Source of the DNA: Streptomyces morookaense | GTDB taxonomy: Bacteria; Actinomycetota; Actinomycetes; Streptomycetales; Streptomycetaceae | Assembly (NCBI RefSeq): GCF_013030945.1 | Contig: NZ_JABBXF010000041.1 | Span: forward strand, 1 to 64,000 | Length of the DNA stretch: 64,000 bases | Reading direction: 5' to 3' | Position numbers and translations under genes: made by a program | Notes under the pieces: generated by a model | Database searches by the model: none | What the model saw: the letters and a program-made list of their open reading frames with translations, nothing else | What the model was told of the DNA's origin: nothing | In this document: positions 24,922-33,446 of the stretch, piece after piece | How positions within the stretch are numbered: the first letter of the stretch is position 1 | How the letters are laid out: every line of letters begins with the position of its first letter

Positions 24922-26639
24922 GCATCCTCAACGAACCCCAGGGTGCCGCCGCCGCCCCAGCCGCGGCAGCACCGCCCGTACGCCAGAAGCAGCCCGGCAA
25001 CCAGGTGATCAAGTGGCTCACCACCACTGACCACAAGACGATCGGCACGCTCTACCTGGTCACGTCGTTCGCGTTCTTCTGCATCGGCGGCCTCATGGCG
25101 CTCCTCATGCGCGCCGAACTGGCCCGTCCCGGCACGCAGATCATGTCGAACGAGCAGTTCAACCAGGCGTTCACGATGCACGGCACGATCATGCTGCTGA
25201 TGTTCGCGACGCCGCTGTTCGCCGGATTCGCGAACTGGATCATGCCACTGCAGATCGGCGCGCCCGACGTGGCGTTCCCGCGGCTGAACATGTTCGCCTA
25301 CTGGCTCTACCTCTTCGGCTCGCTCATCGCCGTGGGCGGCTTCCTCACCCCGCAGGGTGCGGCCGACTTCGGCTGGTTCGCCTACTCCCCGCTGTCGGAC
25401 GCGGTCCGCTCGCCGGGTGTCGGCGCCGACATGTGGATCATGGGTCTGGCCTTCTCCGGCTTCGGCACCATCCTCGGCTCGGTCAACTTCATCACCACGA
25501 TCATCTGCATGCGCGCCCCGGGCATGACGATGTTCCGCATGCCGATCTTCACCTGGAACGTCCTGCTGACCGGTGTCCTGGTCCTGCTCGCCTTCCCGGT
25601 CCTGGCCGCCGCGCTGTTCGCCCTGGAGGCGGACCGTAAATTCGGCGCACAAGTATTCAATGCGGCAAATGGCGGAGCATTGCTCTGGCAGCACCTCTTC
25701 TGGTTCTTCGGCCATCCCGAGGTGTACATCATCGCCCTGCCGTTCTTCGGCATCATTTCCGAGGTCATCCCGGTCTTCTCGCGCAAGCCGATGTTCGGTT
25801 ACATCGGCCTGATCGCGGCGACCATCTCGATCGCGGGTCTGTCGGTGACCGTGTGGGCGCACCACATGTACGTCACGGGCGGTGTGCTGCTGCCGTTCTT
25901 CTCCTTCATGACCTTCCTGATCGCGGTCCCGACCGGTGTGAAGTTCTTCAACTGGATCGGCACCATGTGGAAGGGCTCGCTGTCCTTCGAGACCCCGATG
26001 CTGTGGGCCGTCGGCTTCCTGATCACCTTCACCTTCGGTGGTCTGACCGGCGTCATCCTGGCCTCGCCCCCGATGGACTTCCACGTCTCCGACTCGTACT
26101 TCGTGGTCGCGCACTTCCACTACGTGATCTTCGGTACGGTCGTCTTCGCGATGTTCTCCGGCTTCCACTTCTGGTGGCCGAAGTTCACCGGCAAGATGCT
26201 GGACGAGCGCCTCGGCAAGATCACCTTCTGGACGCTGTTCGTCGGCTTCCACGGCACCTTCCTGGTCCAGCACTGGCTGGGCGCCGAGGGCATGCCGCGC
26301 CGTTACGCGGACTACCTGGCCGCCGACGGCTTCACCACGCTGAACACCATCTCGACCATCAGCTCCTTCCTGCTGGGCCTGTCGATGCTGCCGTTCATGT
26401 ACAACGTGTGGAAGACGGCCAAGTACGGCAAGAAGGTCGAGGTCGACGACCCGTGGGGTTACGGCCGTTCGCTGGAGTGGGCGACCTCCTGCCCGCCGCC
26501 GCGGCACAACTTCCTCACCCTGCCGCGGATCCGTTCCGAATCCCCGGCGTTCGACCTGCACCACCCGGAGATCGCAGCCCTTGAGCTCGAGACCGTGGGT
26601 GCCGGGGCCATCGCGGGCGGAAAGGAGTCCGGCAAGTGA
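24918..26639 (+). CDS. ctaD: Cytochrome c oxidase subunit I
   Basis: Catalytic subunit carrying haem a, haem a3 and CuB; proton-pumping terminal oxidase in the cytoplasmic membrane. The product is 573 residues with twelve membrane helices. Haem ligand FTMHGTIMLL, CuB site WFFGHPEVYIIALP with the His-Tyr pair, WAHHMY, and VVAHFHYV are all present. GTG 24918 overlaps the ctaC stop (GTGA). The C-terminal extension after PPRHNF is the usual actinobacterial tail. Confidence 0.97.
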   Translation: MSILNEPQGAAAAPAAAAPPVRQKQPGNQVIKWLTTTDHKTIGTLYLVTSFAFFCIGGLMALLMRAELARPGTQIMSNEQFNQAFTMHGTIMLLMFATPLFAGFANWIMPLQIGAPDVAFPRLNMFAYWLYLFGSLIAVGGFLTPQGAADFGWFAYSPLSDAVRSPGVGADMWIMGLAFSGFGTILGSVNFITTIICMRAPGMTMFRMPIFTWNVLLTGVLVLLAFPVLAAALFALEADRKFGAQVFNAANGGALLWQHLFWFFGHPEVYIIALPFFGIISEVIPVFSRKPMFGYIGLIAATISIAGLSVTVWAHHMYVTGGVLLPFFSFMTFLIAVPTGVKFFNWIGTMWKGSLSFETPMLWAVGFLITFTFGGLTGVILASPPMDFHVSDSYFVVAHFHYVIFGTVVFAMFSGFHFWWPKFTGKMLDERLGKITFWTLFVGFHGTFLVQHWLGAEGMPRRYADYLAADGFTTLNTISTISSFLLGLSMLPFMYNVWKTAKYGKKVEVDDPWGYGRSLEWATSCPPPRHNFLTLPRIRSESPAFDLHHPEIAALELETVGAGAIAGGKESGK

Positions 26640-27034
26640 AGATCCAAGGCCGGATGTTCATCTGGCTCTCCGTCTTCATCCTCGCCATGGCGATCGTCTA
26701 TGGCCTGTGGTCGAAGGAAGCCGCCGGAACCACCGCGCTCTTCATGGCCTTCGGCCTGAGCGTGATGATCGGCTACTACCTGGCGTTCACCGCGCGCCGG
26801 GTGGACGCCGGTGCGCAGGACGACAAGAACGCCGATGTCGCCGACGACGCCGGTGAGCTGGGCTTCTTCGCCCCGCACAGCTGGCAGCCGCTGTCCCTGG
26901 CGGTCGGTGGCGCGCTCGCCTTCCTGAGCATCTGCTTCGGCTGGTGGCTGATGTTCTTCTCGGCACCGATCATCTTCGTCGGCCTCTTCGGCTGGGTGTT
27001 CGAGTTCTACCGCGGCGAGAACCAGAACCAGTAG
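26636..27034 (+). CDS. ctaF: Cytochrome c oxidase subunit IV (actinobacterial type)
   Basis: The product is 132 residues with four membrane helices and begins MKIQGRMFIWLSVF. This is the small actinobacteria-specific oxidase subunit found after ctaD. Its GTG overlaps the ctaD stop by 4 bp, so ctaC-ctaD-ctaF is one coupled operon ending at the hairpin just downstream. Confidence 0.93.
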   Translation: MKIQGRMFIWLSVFILAMAIVYGLWSKEAAGTTALFMAFGLSVMIGYYLAFTARRVDAGAQDDKNADVADDAGELGFFAPHSWQPLSLAVGGALAFLSICFGWWLMFFSAPIIFVGLFGWVFEFYRGENQNQ

Positions 27035-27055
27035 GTCCGCCGCACGCAGTACCCC

Positions 27056-27089
27056 CGGGCCCCGCACACCGCCAGGTGTGCGGGGCCCG
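27056..27089 (+). terminator. Terminator of ctaCDF
   Basis: CGGGCCCCGCACAC (27056-27069) pairs perfectly with its complement at 27076-27089 around a 6-nt loop. It begins 22 nt after the ctaF stop. Confidence 0.8.
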
Positions 27090-27170
27090 ATTGCGTCCCC
27101 GGAGCGGCGGCGCCACCCGTTTGCAGTCACCCCGCGGGCCGTACCTCCCGAATCTTCCTACGGTGTGACC

Positions 27171-28415
27171 ATGAGTCACTCCTCTCGCAGCACGGCGGTT
27201 CTCTGCAGCCTCCTGGTGATCACCCTCGCCGCAGGGGGCACCGCGTGCGGCGGCTCGTCCAACCCGCTGGCCGACAAGCCCTACGACGCCACCGGGCAGG
27301 TCTCCCTCGTCGGCGCCGAGGACGGCCACAAGGCCGACCCCGGCAAGCCGCTGGAGGTCAGGGCCGACGCCGGCGACCGCATCACGGACGTCACGGCCAC
27401 GGATGCCGCCGGCCGCTATGTGAAGGGTGAACTCGACGCCGGCGGACGCCACTGGCGCAGCACCGGCGCCCTCGCCGCCGGCGCCCACTACACCGTCAGG
27501 ATCAGCACCGAGGACGAGGACGGGGCCCAGGGGCGGCGCACGATCGGCTTCGACACCAACCCTGCGGACAAGCTGCTGCGCGTCACGTTCGGCCCGCAGA
27601 GCGGCACCTACGGCGTCGGTCAGCCCGTCACGGCCGAACTCAGCATGCCCGTCACGGATCCCGCCTCCCGCGCGACCGTCGAGCGCACCCTGCGGGTCGA
27701 GTCGCAGCCCTCCGTCAAGGGCGCCTGGTACTGGGTGGACAACCGCACCCTGCACTACCGTCCGCAGGAGTACTGGCCCGCCCACGCGGTCGTGAACGTC
27801 TCGGCGAACCTCAACGGCATAAAGGTCGGCGGGGCGCTCTACGGCGGCCCCTCCAAACCCGTGAAGCTCACCATCGGCGACCGGGTGGAGGCCGTCACGG
27901 ACGCCAGTGCGCACTCCATGACCGTCACCAAGAACGGCCAGGAGCTCGGCACCGTCCCCGTGACCACCGGAAAGCCCGGCTACGACACCCGCAACGGGGT
28001 CAAGGTGATCCTGGGCAAGGAATCCTTCGTACGGATGCGCGGCACCAGCATCGGCATCGCCGAGGGGAGCGCCGACTCCTACGACCTGCCCGTCCACTGG
28101 GCCACCCGGGTCACGTGGAGCGGCGAATACGTGCACGCCGCCCCCTGGTCCGAGGGCTCGCAGGGCTGGGACAACGTCAGCCACGGCTGCACGGGCATGA
28201 GCACCGAGAACGCCAAGTGGTTCTTCGACACCGTCCGGGTGGGCGACATCGTCAAGGTCGTCGGCAGCGCGGGCGCCACGATGACGCCCTTCGACAACGG
28301 CTTCGGCGACTGGAACGTGCCGTGGCAGAAGTGGCGCCAGGGCAGCGCCCTGACGGCCGGCAAGCGCGAAGGCACCAGCCCGGCCGACGCGGCCCGGCTG
28401 CGGCCCCGGATGTAA
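27171..28415 (+). CDS. L,D-transpeptidase (YkuD), lipoprotein
   Basis: Cell-wall cross-linking enzyme that forms 3-3 peptide bridges. The product is 414 residues. A lipoprotein signal ends at GTACGGSS. Two immunoglobulin-like domains (about 45-260) precede the YkuD catalytic domain, with the nucleophile Cys340 in NVSHGCTGMS. This matches actinobacterial LDTs such as mycobacterial LdtMt2. ATG 27171 is used; GTG 27165 is an alternative. It sits between the two halves of the respiratory gene set without sharing their function. Confidence 0.92.
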   Translation: MSHSSRSTAVLCSLLVITLAAGGTACGGSSNPLADKPYDATGQVSLVGAEDGHKADPGKPLEVRADAGDRITDVTATDAAGRYVKGELDAGGRHWRSTGALAAGAHYTVRISTEDEDGAQGRRTIGFDTNPADKLLRVTFGPQSGTYGVGQPVTAELSMPVTDPASRATVERTLRVESQPSVKGAWYWVDNRTLHYRPQEYWPAHAVVNVSANLNGIKVGGALYGGPSKPVKLTIGDRVEAVTDASAHSMTVTKNGQELGTVPVTTGKPGYDTRNGVKVILGKESFVRMRGTSIGIAEGSADSYDLPVHWATRVTWSGEYVHAAPWSEGSQGWDNVSHGCTGMSTENAKWFFDTVRVGDIVKVVGSAGATMTPFDNGFGDWNVPWQKWRQGSALTAGKREGTSPADAARLRPRM

Positions 28416-28419
28416 CCCC

Positions 28420-28446
28420 CCGTGGGGGCCGTTCAGGCCCCCACGG
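28420..28446. terminator. Bidirectional terminator hairpin
   Basis: CCGTGGGGGCC (28420-28430) pairs with GGCCCCCACGG (28436-28446) around a 5-nt loop. It lies between the convergent L,D-transpeptidase and receiver-like genes and includes the stop of the latter. Confidence 0.7.
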
Positions 28447-28840
28447 CCGGCCGGTCCGCCGCACGCAACAGGCCCGCCAGGGAGGCGGAGAGGGCCACCG
28501 GGTCCACCGGGTGGGTCACCACCGCGTCCGCCCGGCTCCAGGTCGCCAGCCAGGCGTCCTGCGGGCGTCCGATGAGCAGCAGCACGGGCGGGCAGCGGAA
28601 CACCTCGTCCTTCAGCTGCCGGCACACACCCATGCCGCCCGCGGGCGCCGTCTCGCCGTCCAGGACGCAGACGTCGACCCGGCGTTCCTCCAGCGTCCGC
28701 AGCACCGCGGGCAGCGTCGCGCACTCCAGATACTCCACCTGCGGCACATCGGCCGCGGGGCGCCGCCCGGCGGCCAGCCGCACCTGCTCCCGGGTGCGCG
28801 CGTCGTCGCTGTAGACCAGCACCGTGGCAGTGGGCTGCAT
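28433..28840 (-). CDS. Response-regulator receiver-like protein
   Basis: The product is 135 residues and resembles a lone CheY-like receiver: VLVYSDDARTREQV at the N-terminus (acidic pair), DVCVLDGETAPAGGMG with the likely phospho-acceptor Asp, and VLLLIGRPQDAW. The Thr and Lys positions near the C-terminus are not well conserved (ADAVVTHPVDP), so phosphorylation is uncertain. GGAGG lies 5 nt before ATG 28840. No output domain or kinase is adjacent. Confidence 0.82.
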   Translation of the reverse strand: MQPTATVLVYSDDARTREQVRLAAGRRPAADVPQVEYLECATLPAVLRTLEERRVDVCVLDGETAPAGGMGVCRQLKDEVFRCPPVLLLIGRPQDAWLATWSRADAVVTHPVDPVALSASLAGLLRAADRPAVGA

Positions 28841-29080
28841 TCGTTCCTCCAGGCGTGTGAGAAGCACGGCGTGCGGATCGGGCGCTGGGCCGGATGCTAC
28901 TCCGCGGGCAGGGCCCCGGAGGAGGGTTCGCACATGCCGGATGACGGTGCGTCGGGCCCGGTGGAAGGAGCGCTTCCTCCCTTCGGGGGACCACGGAACT
29001 GGGCCGTACGAGCAGGGCATACGCCCTTGACACACCGAACGGCACCCCCCGGAGTGAGCGCGAGATAAGCGACCGACATA

Positions 29081-29701
29081 ATGTCGGTCGTGGCGACAGC
29101 AACAGCAGTAGATACCGGGCACGCGCACCCCTCGGTCAACCGGCCGAACCTCACCAGCGTCGGAACCATCATCTGGCTGAGTTCCGAGCTGATGTTCTTC
29201 GCGGCCCTCTTCGCGATGTACTTCACCCTCCGATCGGTGACGGGAACCGACCACTGGAAGGACATGGCGTCGCACCTGAACGTTCCGTTCTCGGCGACGA
29301 ACACGACCATCCTGGTGCTCTCCTCCCTGACCTGCCAGCTCGGCGTCTTCGCCGCGGAACGCGGCGACGTGAAGAAGCTGCGCACGTGGTTCACGATCAC
29401 CTTCGTGATGGGTGCCATCTTCATCGGCGGCCAGATCTTCGAGTACACCGACCTGGTCAAGGAGGACGGCCTCTCGCTCTCCTCCGACCCGTACGGCTCG
29501 GTGTTCTACCTGACGACCGGCTTCCACGGCCTGCACGTGACGGGCGGTCTCATCGCCTTCCTGCTGGTCCTGGGCAGGACGTACGCGGCCAAGAGGTTCA
29601 CCCACCACCAGGCGACGGCGGCCATCGTCGTGTCCTACTACTGGCACTTCGTCGACGTGGTCTGGATCGGCCTCTTCGCCACGATCTACTTGATCAAGTA
29701 A
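29081..29701 (+). CDS. ctaE: Cytochrome c oxidase subunit III
   Basis: Membrane subunit III of the aa3 oxidase. The product is 206 residues with five membrane helices, starting after a short soluble N-terminus. Family motifs include WLSSELMFFAALFAMYF, GQIFEY, TGFHGLHVTGGL and the final YYWHFVDVVWI. It opens the ctaE-qcrC-qcrA-qcrB operon. The gap 28841-29080 has no gene; a TTGACA at 29027-29032 may be its -35 element, but a matching -10 is unclear. Confidence 0.96.
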   Translation: MSVVATATAVDTGHAHPSVNRPNLTSVGTIIWLSSELMFFAALFAMYFTLRSVTGTDHWKDMASHLNVPFSATNTTILVLSSLTCQLGVFAAERGDVKKLRTWFTITFVMGAIFIGGQIFEYTDLVKEDGLSLSSDPYGSVFYLTTGFHGLHVTGGLIAFLLVLGRTYAAKRFTHHQATAAIVVSYYWHFVDVVWIGLFATIYLIK

Positions 29702-29768
29702 TCGGTCCTGTCCTGCACCGGACCACAGTCCAGCAACGAAGCAGAAGATCCTGACACCGGGGTAATCC

Positions 29769-30578
29769 GTGAAAAAGCTCTCCGCACGACGACGCCATCC
29801 GCTGGCGGCGGTCGTCGTCCTACTCTTCGCGCTGGCGGTAACTGGGGGGCTGTACGCCGCGTTCGCGCCGGCGGACAAGGCCAAGGCCGATGACACCGCC
29901 CAGTCCCTCGCCATCGAGGAGGGCAAGAAGCTCTATTCCGTGGGCTGCGCAAGCTGCCACGGCACCGGCGGTCAGGGCAGCTCCGACGGGCCGAGCCTGG
30001 TCGGTGTGGGCTCCGCGGCCGTCGACTTCCAGGTCGCAACCGGCCGTATGCCGCTCCAGCAGCAGGGTGCCCAGGCGCCCCGCAAGAAGGCGATCTACTC
30101 GCAGGCCGAGATCGACCAGCTCGCCGCGTACATCGCCTCCCTCGGCGCGGGCCCGGTCGCCCCGACGAAGAGCCAGTACAGCCCCGACGGCGCCGACATC
30201 GCCAAGGGCGGGGAGCTCTTCCGCACCAACTGCGCCCAGTGCCACAACTTCGTGGGCAAGGGCGGTGCGCTGTCGAACGGCAAGTTCGCCCCGTCCCTCG
30301 AGAACGTCAACCCCAAGCACATCTACGAGGCCATGCAGACCGGCCCGCAGAACATGCCTTCCTTCCCCGACACCACGATGTCGGAGAAGAACAAGAAGGA
30401 CATCGTCGCGTACCTGGGCGCGGTCAACAGCAGCAAGTCGGAGAACCCTGGCGGCCTCGAGCTGGGCGGCTTCGGCCCGGTCAGTGAAGGCCTGTTCGCA
30501 TGGGTCTTCGGTCTGGGCGCGCTGGTCGCCGTGGCCATCTGGGTCGCTGCCCGGACCGCAAAGGCCAAGAAGTCATGA
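29769..30578 (+). CDS. qcrC: Dihaem cytochrome c of the bcc complex
   Basis: Membrane-anchored cytochrome cc that passes electrons from the bc complex directly to the aa3 oxidase. The product is 269 residues. It has an N-terminal anchor helix (13-33), two class I haem-binding sites (CASCHG near residue 61 and CAQCHN near 157) with their methionine ligands downstream, and a C-terminal membrane helix. Two haem domains in one chain are typical of actinobacteria, which lack a soluble cytochrome c. It overlaps qcrA by ATGA. Confidence 0.96.
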   Translation: MKKLSARRRHPLAAVVVLLFALAVTGGLYAAFAPADKAKADDTAQSLAIEEGKKLYSVGCASCHGTGGQGSSDGPSLVGVGSAAVDFQVATGRMPLQQQGAQAPRKKAIYSQAEIDQLAAYIASLGAGPVAPTKSQYSPDGADIAKGGELFRTNCAQCHNFVGKGGALSNGKFAPSLENVNPKHIYEAMQTGPQNMPSFPDTTMSEKNKKDIVAYLGAVNSSKSENPGGLELGGFGPVSEGLFAWVFGLGALVAVAIWVAARTAKAKKS

Positions 30579-31627
30579 GTAGCCAAGAGATTCCAGAAGA
30601 GAACCTGCCGAGCACGCAGGGCGAAGCGCACGCCGGTGCCGTAGCCACCGCCGACCCGTTCGCCGACCCGGGGCTGCCGCCGCACGAGCACCGCATCCAG
30701 GACATCGACGAGCGGGCCGCCAAGCGGTCCGAGCGCGTGGTCGCGATGCTGTTCGTGCTGTCCATGCTGGCCACCGTCGGCTTCATCGCCTCCTACGTCA
30801 CCCTGCCGGTCGACAAGAACATCTACGTCTTCCCCATCGGGCACATCAGCGCGCTGAACTTCGCGCTGGGCCTGACCCTGGGCGTGGCGCTGTTCTGCAT
30901 CGGCGCGGGCGCGGTCCACTGGGCGCGCACCCTGATGTCCGACGTCGAGGTCGCCGACGACCGGCACCCGATCGAGGCCTCCCCCGAGGTCAAGGCCAAG
31001 GTCATGGCCGACTTCCGGGAGGGCGCGAAGGAGTCGGCGCTCGGCCGCCGCAAGCTGATCCGCAACACCATGTTCGGCGCGCTGGCCCTGTTCCCGCTCT
31101 CCGGTGTGGTGCTGCTCCGTGACCTCGGTCCGCTGCCGGGCACCAAGCTCCGCAAGACCGCCTGGTCGCAGGGCAAGATGCTGATCAACCAGAACACCCT
31201 GCAGCCGCTGCGTCCCGAGGACATCCAGGTCGGCTCGCTCACCTTCGCCATGCCCGAGGGCATGAAGGAGGAGGACGAGGACTTCCAGAACGAGATTGCC
31301 AAGGCCGCCCTGATGATCGTCCGGCTCCGCCCGGAGAACATCAAGGACAAGCGCGAGCTCGACTGGTCGGCGGACGGCATCGTCGCGTTCTCCAAGATCT
31401 GCACGCACGTCGGCTGCCCGATCAGCCTCTACGAGCAGCAGACCCACCACGTGCTGTGCCCCTGCCACCAGTCCACGTTCGACCTCTCCGACGGCGGACG
31501 CGTGATCTTCGGCCCGGCCGGCCACGCCCTTCCGCAGCTGCGGATCAAGGTCAATGACAAGGGCTTCCTCGAGGCGATGGGCGACTTCGCCGAGCCCGTC
31601 GGTCCTGCTTACTGGGAGCGCGGATGA
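30575..31627 (+). CDS. qcrA: Rieske iron-sulfur subunit of the bcc complex
   Basis: The product is 350 residues. Three membrane helices lie in the N-terminal half (near residues 50-70, 90-112 and 165-182), as in actinobacterial Rieske proteins. The C-terminal domain has the [2Fe-2S] motifs CTHVGC and CPCHQS. The acidic loop KEEDEDFQNE is an actinobacterial feature. ATG 30575 overlaps the qcrC stop and its own stop overlaps the qcrB start, both as ATGA. Confidence 0.97.
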   Translation: MSSQEIPEENLPSTQGEAHAGAVATADPFADPGLPPHEHRIQDIDERAAKRSERVVAMLFVLSMLATVGFIASYVTLPVDKNIYVFPIGHISALNFALGLTLGVALFCIGAGAVHWARTLMSDVEVADDRHPIEASPEVKAKVMADFREGAKESALGRRKLIRNTMFGALALFPLSGVVLLRDLGPLPGTKLRKTAWSQGKMLINQNTLQPLRPEDIQVGSLTFAMPEGMKEEDEDFQNEIAKAALMIVRLRPENIKDKRELDWSADGIVAFSKICTHVGCPISLYEQQTHHVLCPCHQSTFDLSDGGRVIFGPAGHALPQLRIKVNDKGFLEAMGDFAEPVGPAYWERG

Positions 31628-33249
31628 GTACTGCAACTGACAATCGGCGCAAGGCGCCCGCCGGTGAGCGGGTCGCCGACTGGGCCGACGGCCGGCTGGG
31701 GATCTACTCCCTGGCCAAGGCCAACATGCGCAAGATCTTCCCGGACCACTGGTCCTTCATGCTGGGCGAGGTCTGCCTCTACAGCTTCCTGATCATCATC
31801 CTCACGGGTGTGTATCTGACGCTGTTCTTCCACCCGAGCATGAACGAGGTCGTCTACCACGGCTCGTACGTCCCCATGCAGGGCATGCGGATGTCCGAGG
31901 CGTACAAGTCGACGCTCGACATCAGCTTCGACATCCGCGGTGGTCTGCTGCTCCGTCAGATCCACCACTGGGCGGCGCTGGTCTTCCTCGCGGCGATGAT
32001 GCTGCACATGATGCGCGTCTTCTTCACGGGCGCCTTCCGCAAGCCGCGTGAGATCAACTGGCTGTTCGGCTTCCTGCTGCTGGTGCTGGGCACCTTCACC
32101 GGCTTCACCGGCTACGGCCTGCCGGACGACCTGCTCTCGGGCACCGGTATCCGCATCGCACAGGGCCTGATCCTGTCCATCCCGCTGGTCGGGACGTACA
32201 TCTCGATGTTCCTGTTCGGCGGCGAGTTCCCCGGCACGGACTTCGTGGCCCGGTTCTACTCGATCCACATCCTGCTGCTGCCGGGCATCATGCTCGGTCT
32301 GGTCGTCGCCCACCTGATCCTGGTCGTCTACCACAAGCACACGCAGTTCCCGGGCCCGGGCCGGACCGAGAAGAACGTCGTCGGCATGCCGCTGATGCCG
32401 GTCTACATGGCCAAGGCCGGAGGCTTCTTCTTCCTGGTCTTCGGTGTCATCGCGGCCATCGCCGCGATCGCCACCATCAACCCGGTCTGGGCGATGGGCC
32501 CGTACCGGCCCGACCAGGTCTCCACCAACGCCCAGCCCGACTGGTACCTGGGCATGTCCGAGGGCATCTTCCGGGCCATGCCCGGCTGGGAGATCAACAT
32601 CGCGGGCCACACCCTGGTCCTGGGTGTGTTCATCCCGCTGCTGATCTTCGGCCTGGTGCTGACGGCCATGGCGGTCTACCCCTTCCTCGAGTCGTGGGTG
32701 ACCGGTGACAAGCGCGAGCACCACCTGCTCGACCGGCCGCGCAACGCCCCGACGCGTACCGCGTTCGGCGTCGCCTGGCTGGTGATGTACGGCGTCGGGC
32801 TGGTCAACGGCGGCAACGACCTGTGGGCGACGCACTTCCACCTCTCGGTGAACAGCGTCACCTGGTTCGTCCGGATCACGTTCTTCACGGCTCCGATCGT
32901 CGCCTTCATCGTCACGCGCCGGATCTGCCTGGGTCTCCAGCGCCGCGACCGGGACAAGGTGCTGCACGGACGCGAGTCCGGCATCATCAAGCGCCTGCCG
33001 CACGGTGAGTTCGTCGAGGTCCACGAGCCGCTCTCGCAGGACCAGCTCTTCACGCTCACCTCGCACGAGCAGCCCAAGCCGCTCGAGCTGGAGCCGGAGG
33101 TCGACGAGAACGGTGTGACCCGCAAGGCAGGTGCCTCGCAGCGCCTGCGCGCGAAGCTCTCGAAGGGCTTCTACGGCGAGGGGACGCACATCCCCAAGCC
33201 CACCGCCGAGGAGTACCACGAGATCACGAGCGGCCACGGCCACCACTGA
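31624..33249 (+). CDS. qcrB: Cytochrome b subunit of the bcc complex
   Basis: The product is 541 residues. The four-helix b-haem core contains the paired histidines (QIHHWAALVFLAAMMLHMMRV split across helix B, and IHILLLPGIMLGLVVAHLILVVYHKH in helix D). The quinol-site PEWY motif appears as PDWY (NAQPDWYLGM), as in actinobacteria. Three further helices and a soluble C-terminal extension follow. It closes the ctaE-qcrCAB operon and is followed by a strong hairpin. Confidence 0.97.
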   Translation: MSTATDNRRKAPAGERVADWADGRLGIYSLAKANMRKIFPDHWSFMLGEVCLYSFLIIILTGVYLTLFFHPSMNEVVYHGSYVPMQGMRMSEAYKSTLDISFDIRGGLLLRQIHHWAALVFLAAMMLHMMRVFFTGAFRKPREINWLFGFLLLVLGTFTGFTGYGLPDDLLSGTGIRIAQGLILSIPLVGTYISMFLFGGEFPGTDFVARFYSIHILLLPGIMLGLVVAHLILVVYHKHTQFPGPGRTEKNVVGMPLMPVYMAKAGGFFFLVFGVIAAIAAIATINPVWAMGPYRPDQVSTNAQPDWYLGMSEGIFRAMPGWEINIAGHTLVLGVFIPLLIFGLVLTAMAVYPFLESWVTGDKREHHLLDRPRNAPTRTAFGVAWLVMYGVGLVNGGNDLWATHFHLSVNSVTWFVRITFFTAPIVAFIVTRRICLGLQRRDRDKVLHGRESGIIKRLPHGEFVEVHEPLSQDQLFTLTSHEQPKPLELEPEVDENGVTRKAGASQRLRAKLSKGFYGEGTHIPKPTAEEYHEITSGHGHH

Positions 33250-33277
33250 TCCGCTGCACAGCTGAGCACGCCACAAC

Positions 33278-33310
33278 GAGGGGCCCGCGGGAATTTCCCG
33301 CGGGCCCCTC
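33278..33310 (+). terminator. Terminator of ctaE-qcrCAB
   Basis: GAGGGGCCCGCGGGAA (33278-33293) and its exact complement (33295-33310) form a 16-bp inverted repeat with a minimal loop, 28 nt after the qcrB stop. It isolates the P450 gene from the respiratory operon. Confidence 0.85.
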
Positions 33311-33374
33311 GCGCATGCCCGCGCGCCGGCCCTGCCAACTGAAGTGCCGGCGTGGGCGGTTGAACATCCGAACC

Positions 33375-33404
33375 TTGATCTCCTTCGCCGTGTGCAATTA
33401 GTGT
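33375..33404 (+). promoter_or_regulatory. Likely promoter of the P450 gene
   Basis: TTGATC (33375-33380), an 18-nt spacer and TAGTGT (33399-33404) fit the Streptomyces HrdB-type consensus. It lies 43 nt before the start codon in a locally AT-richer stretch. Confidence 0.55.
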
Positions 33405-33446
33405 GGCCGGTGCCACCAGCTCAATTGCTGAAGGGAAATCGGGGAA

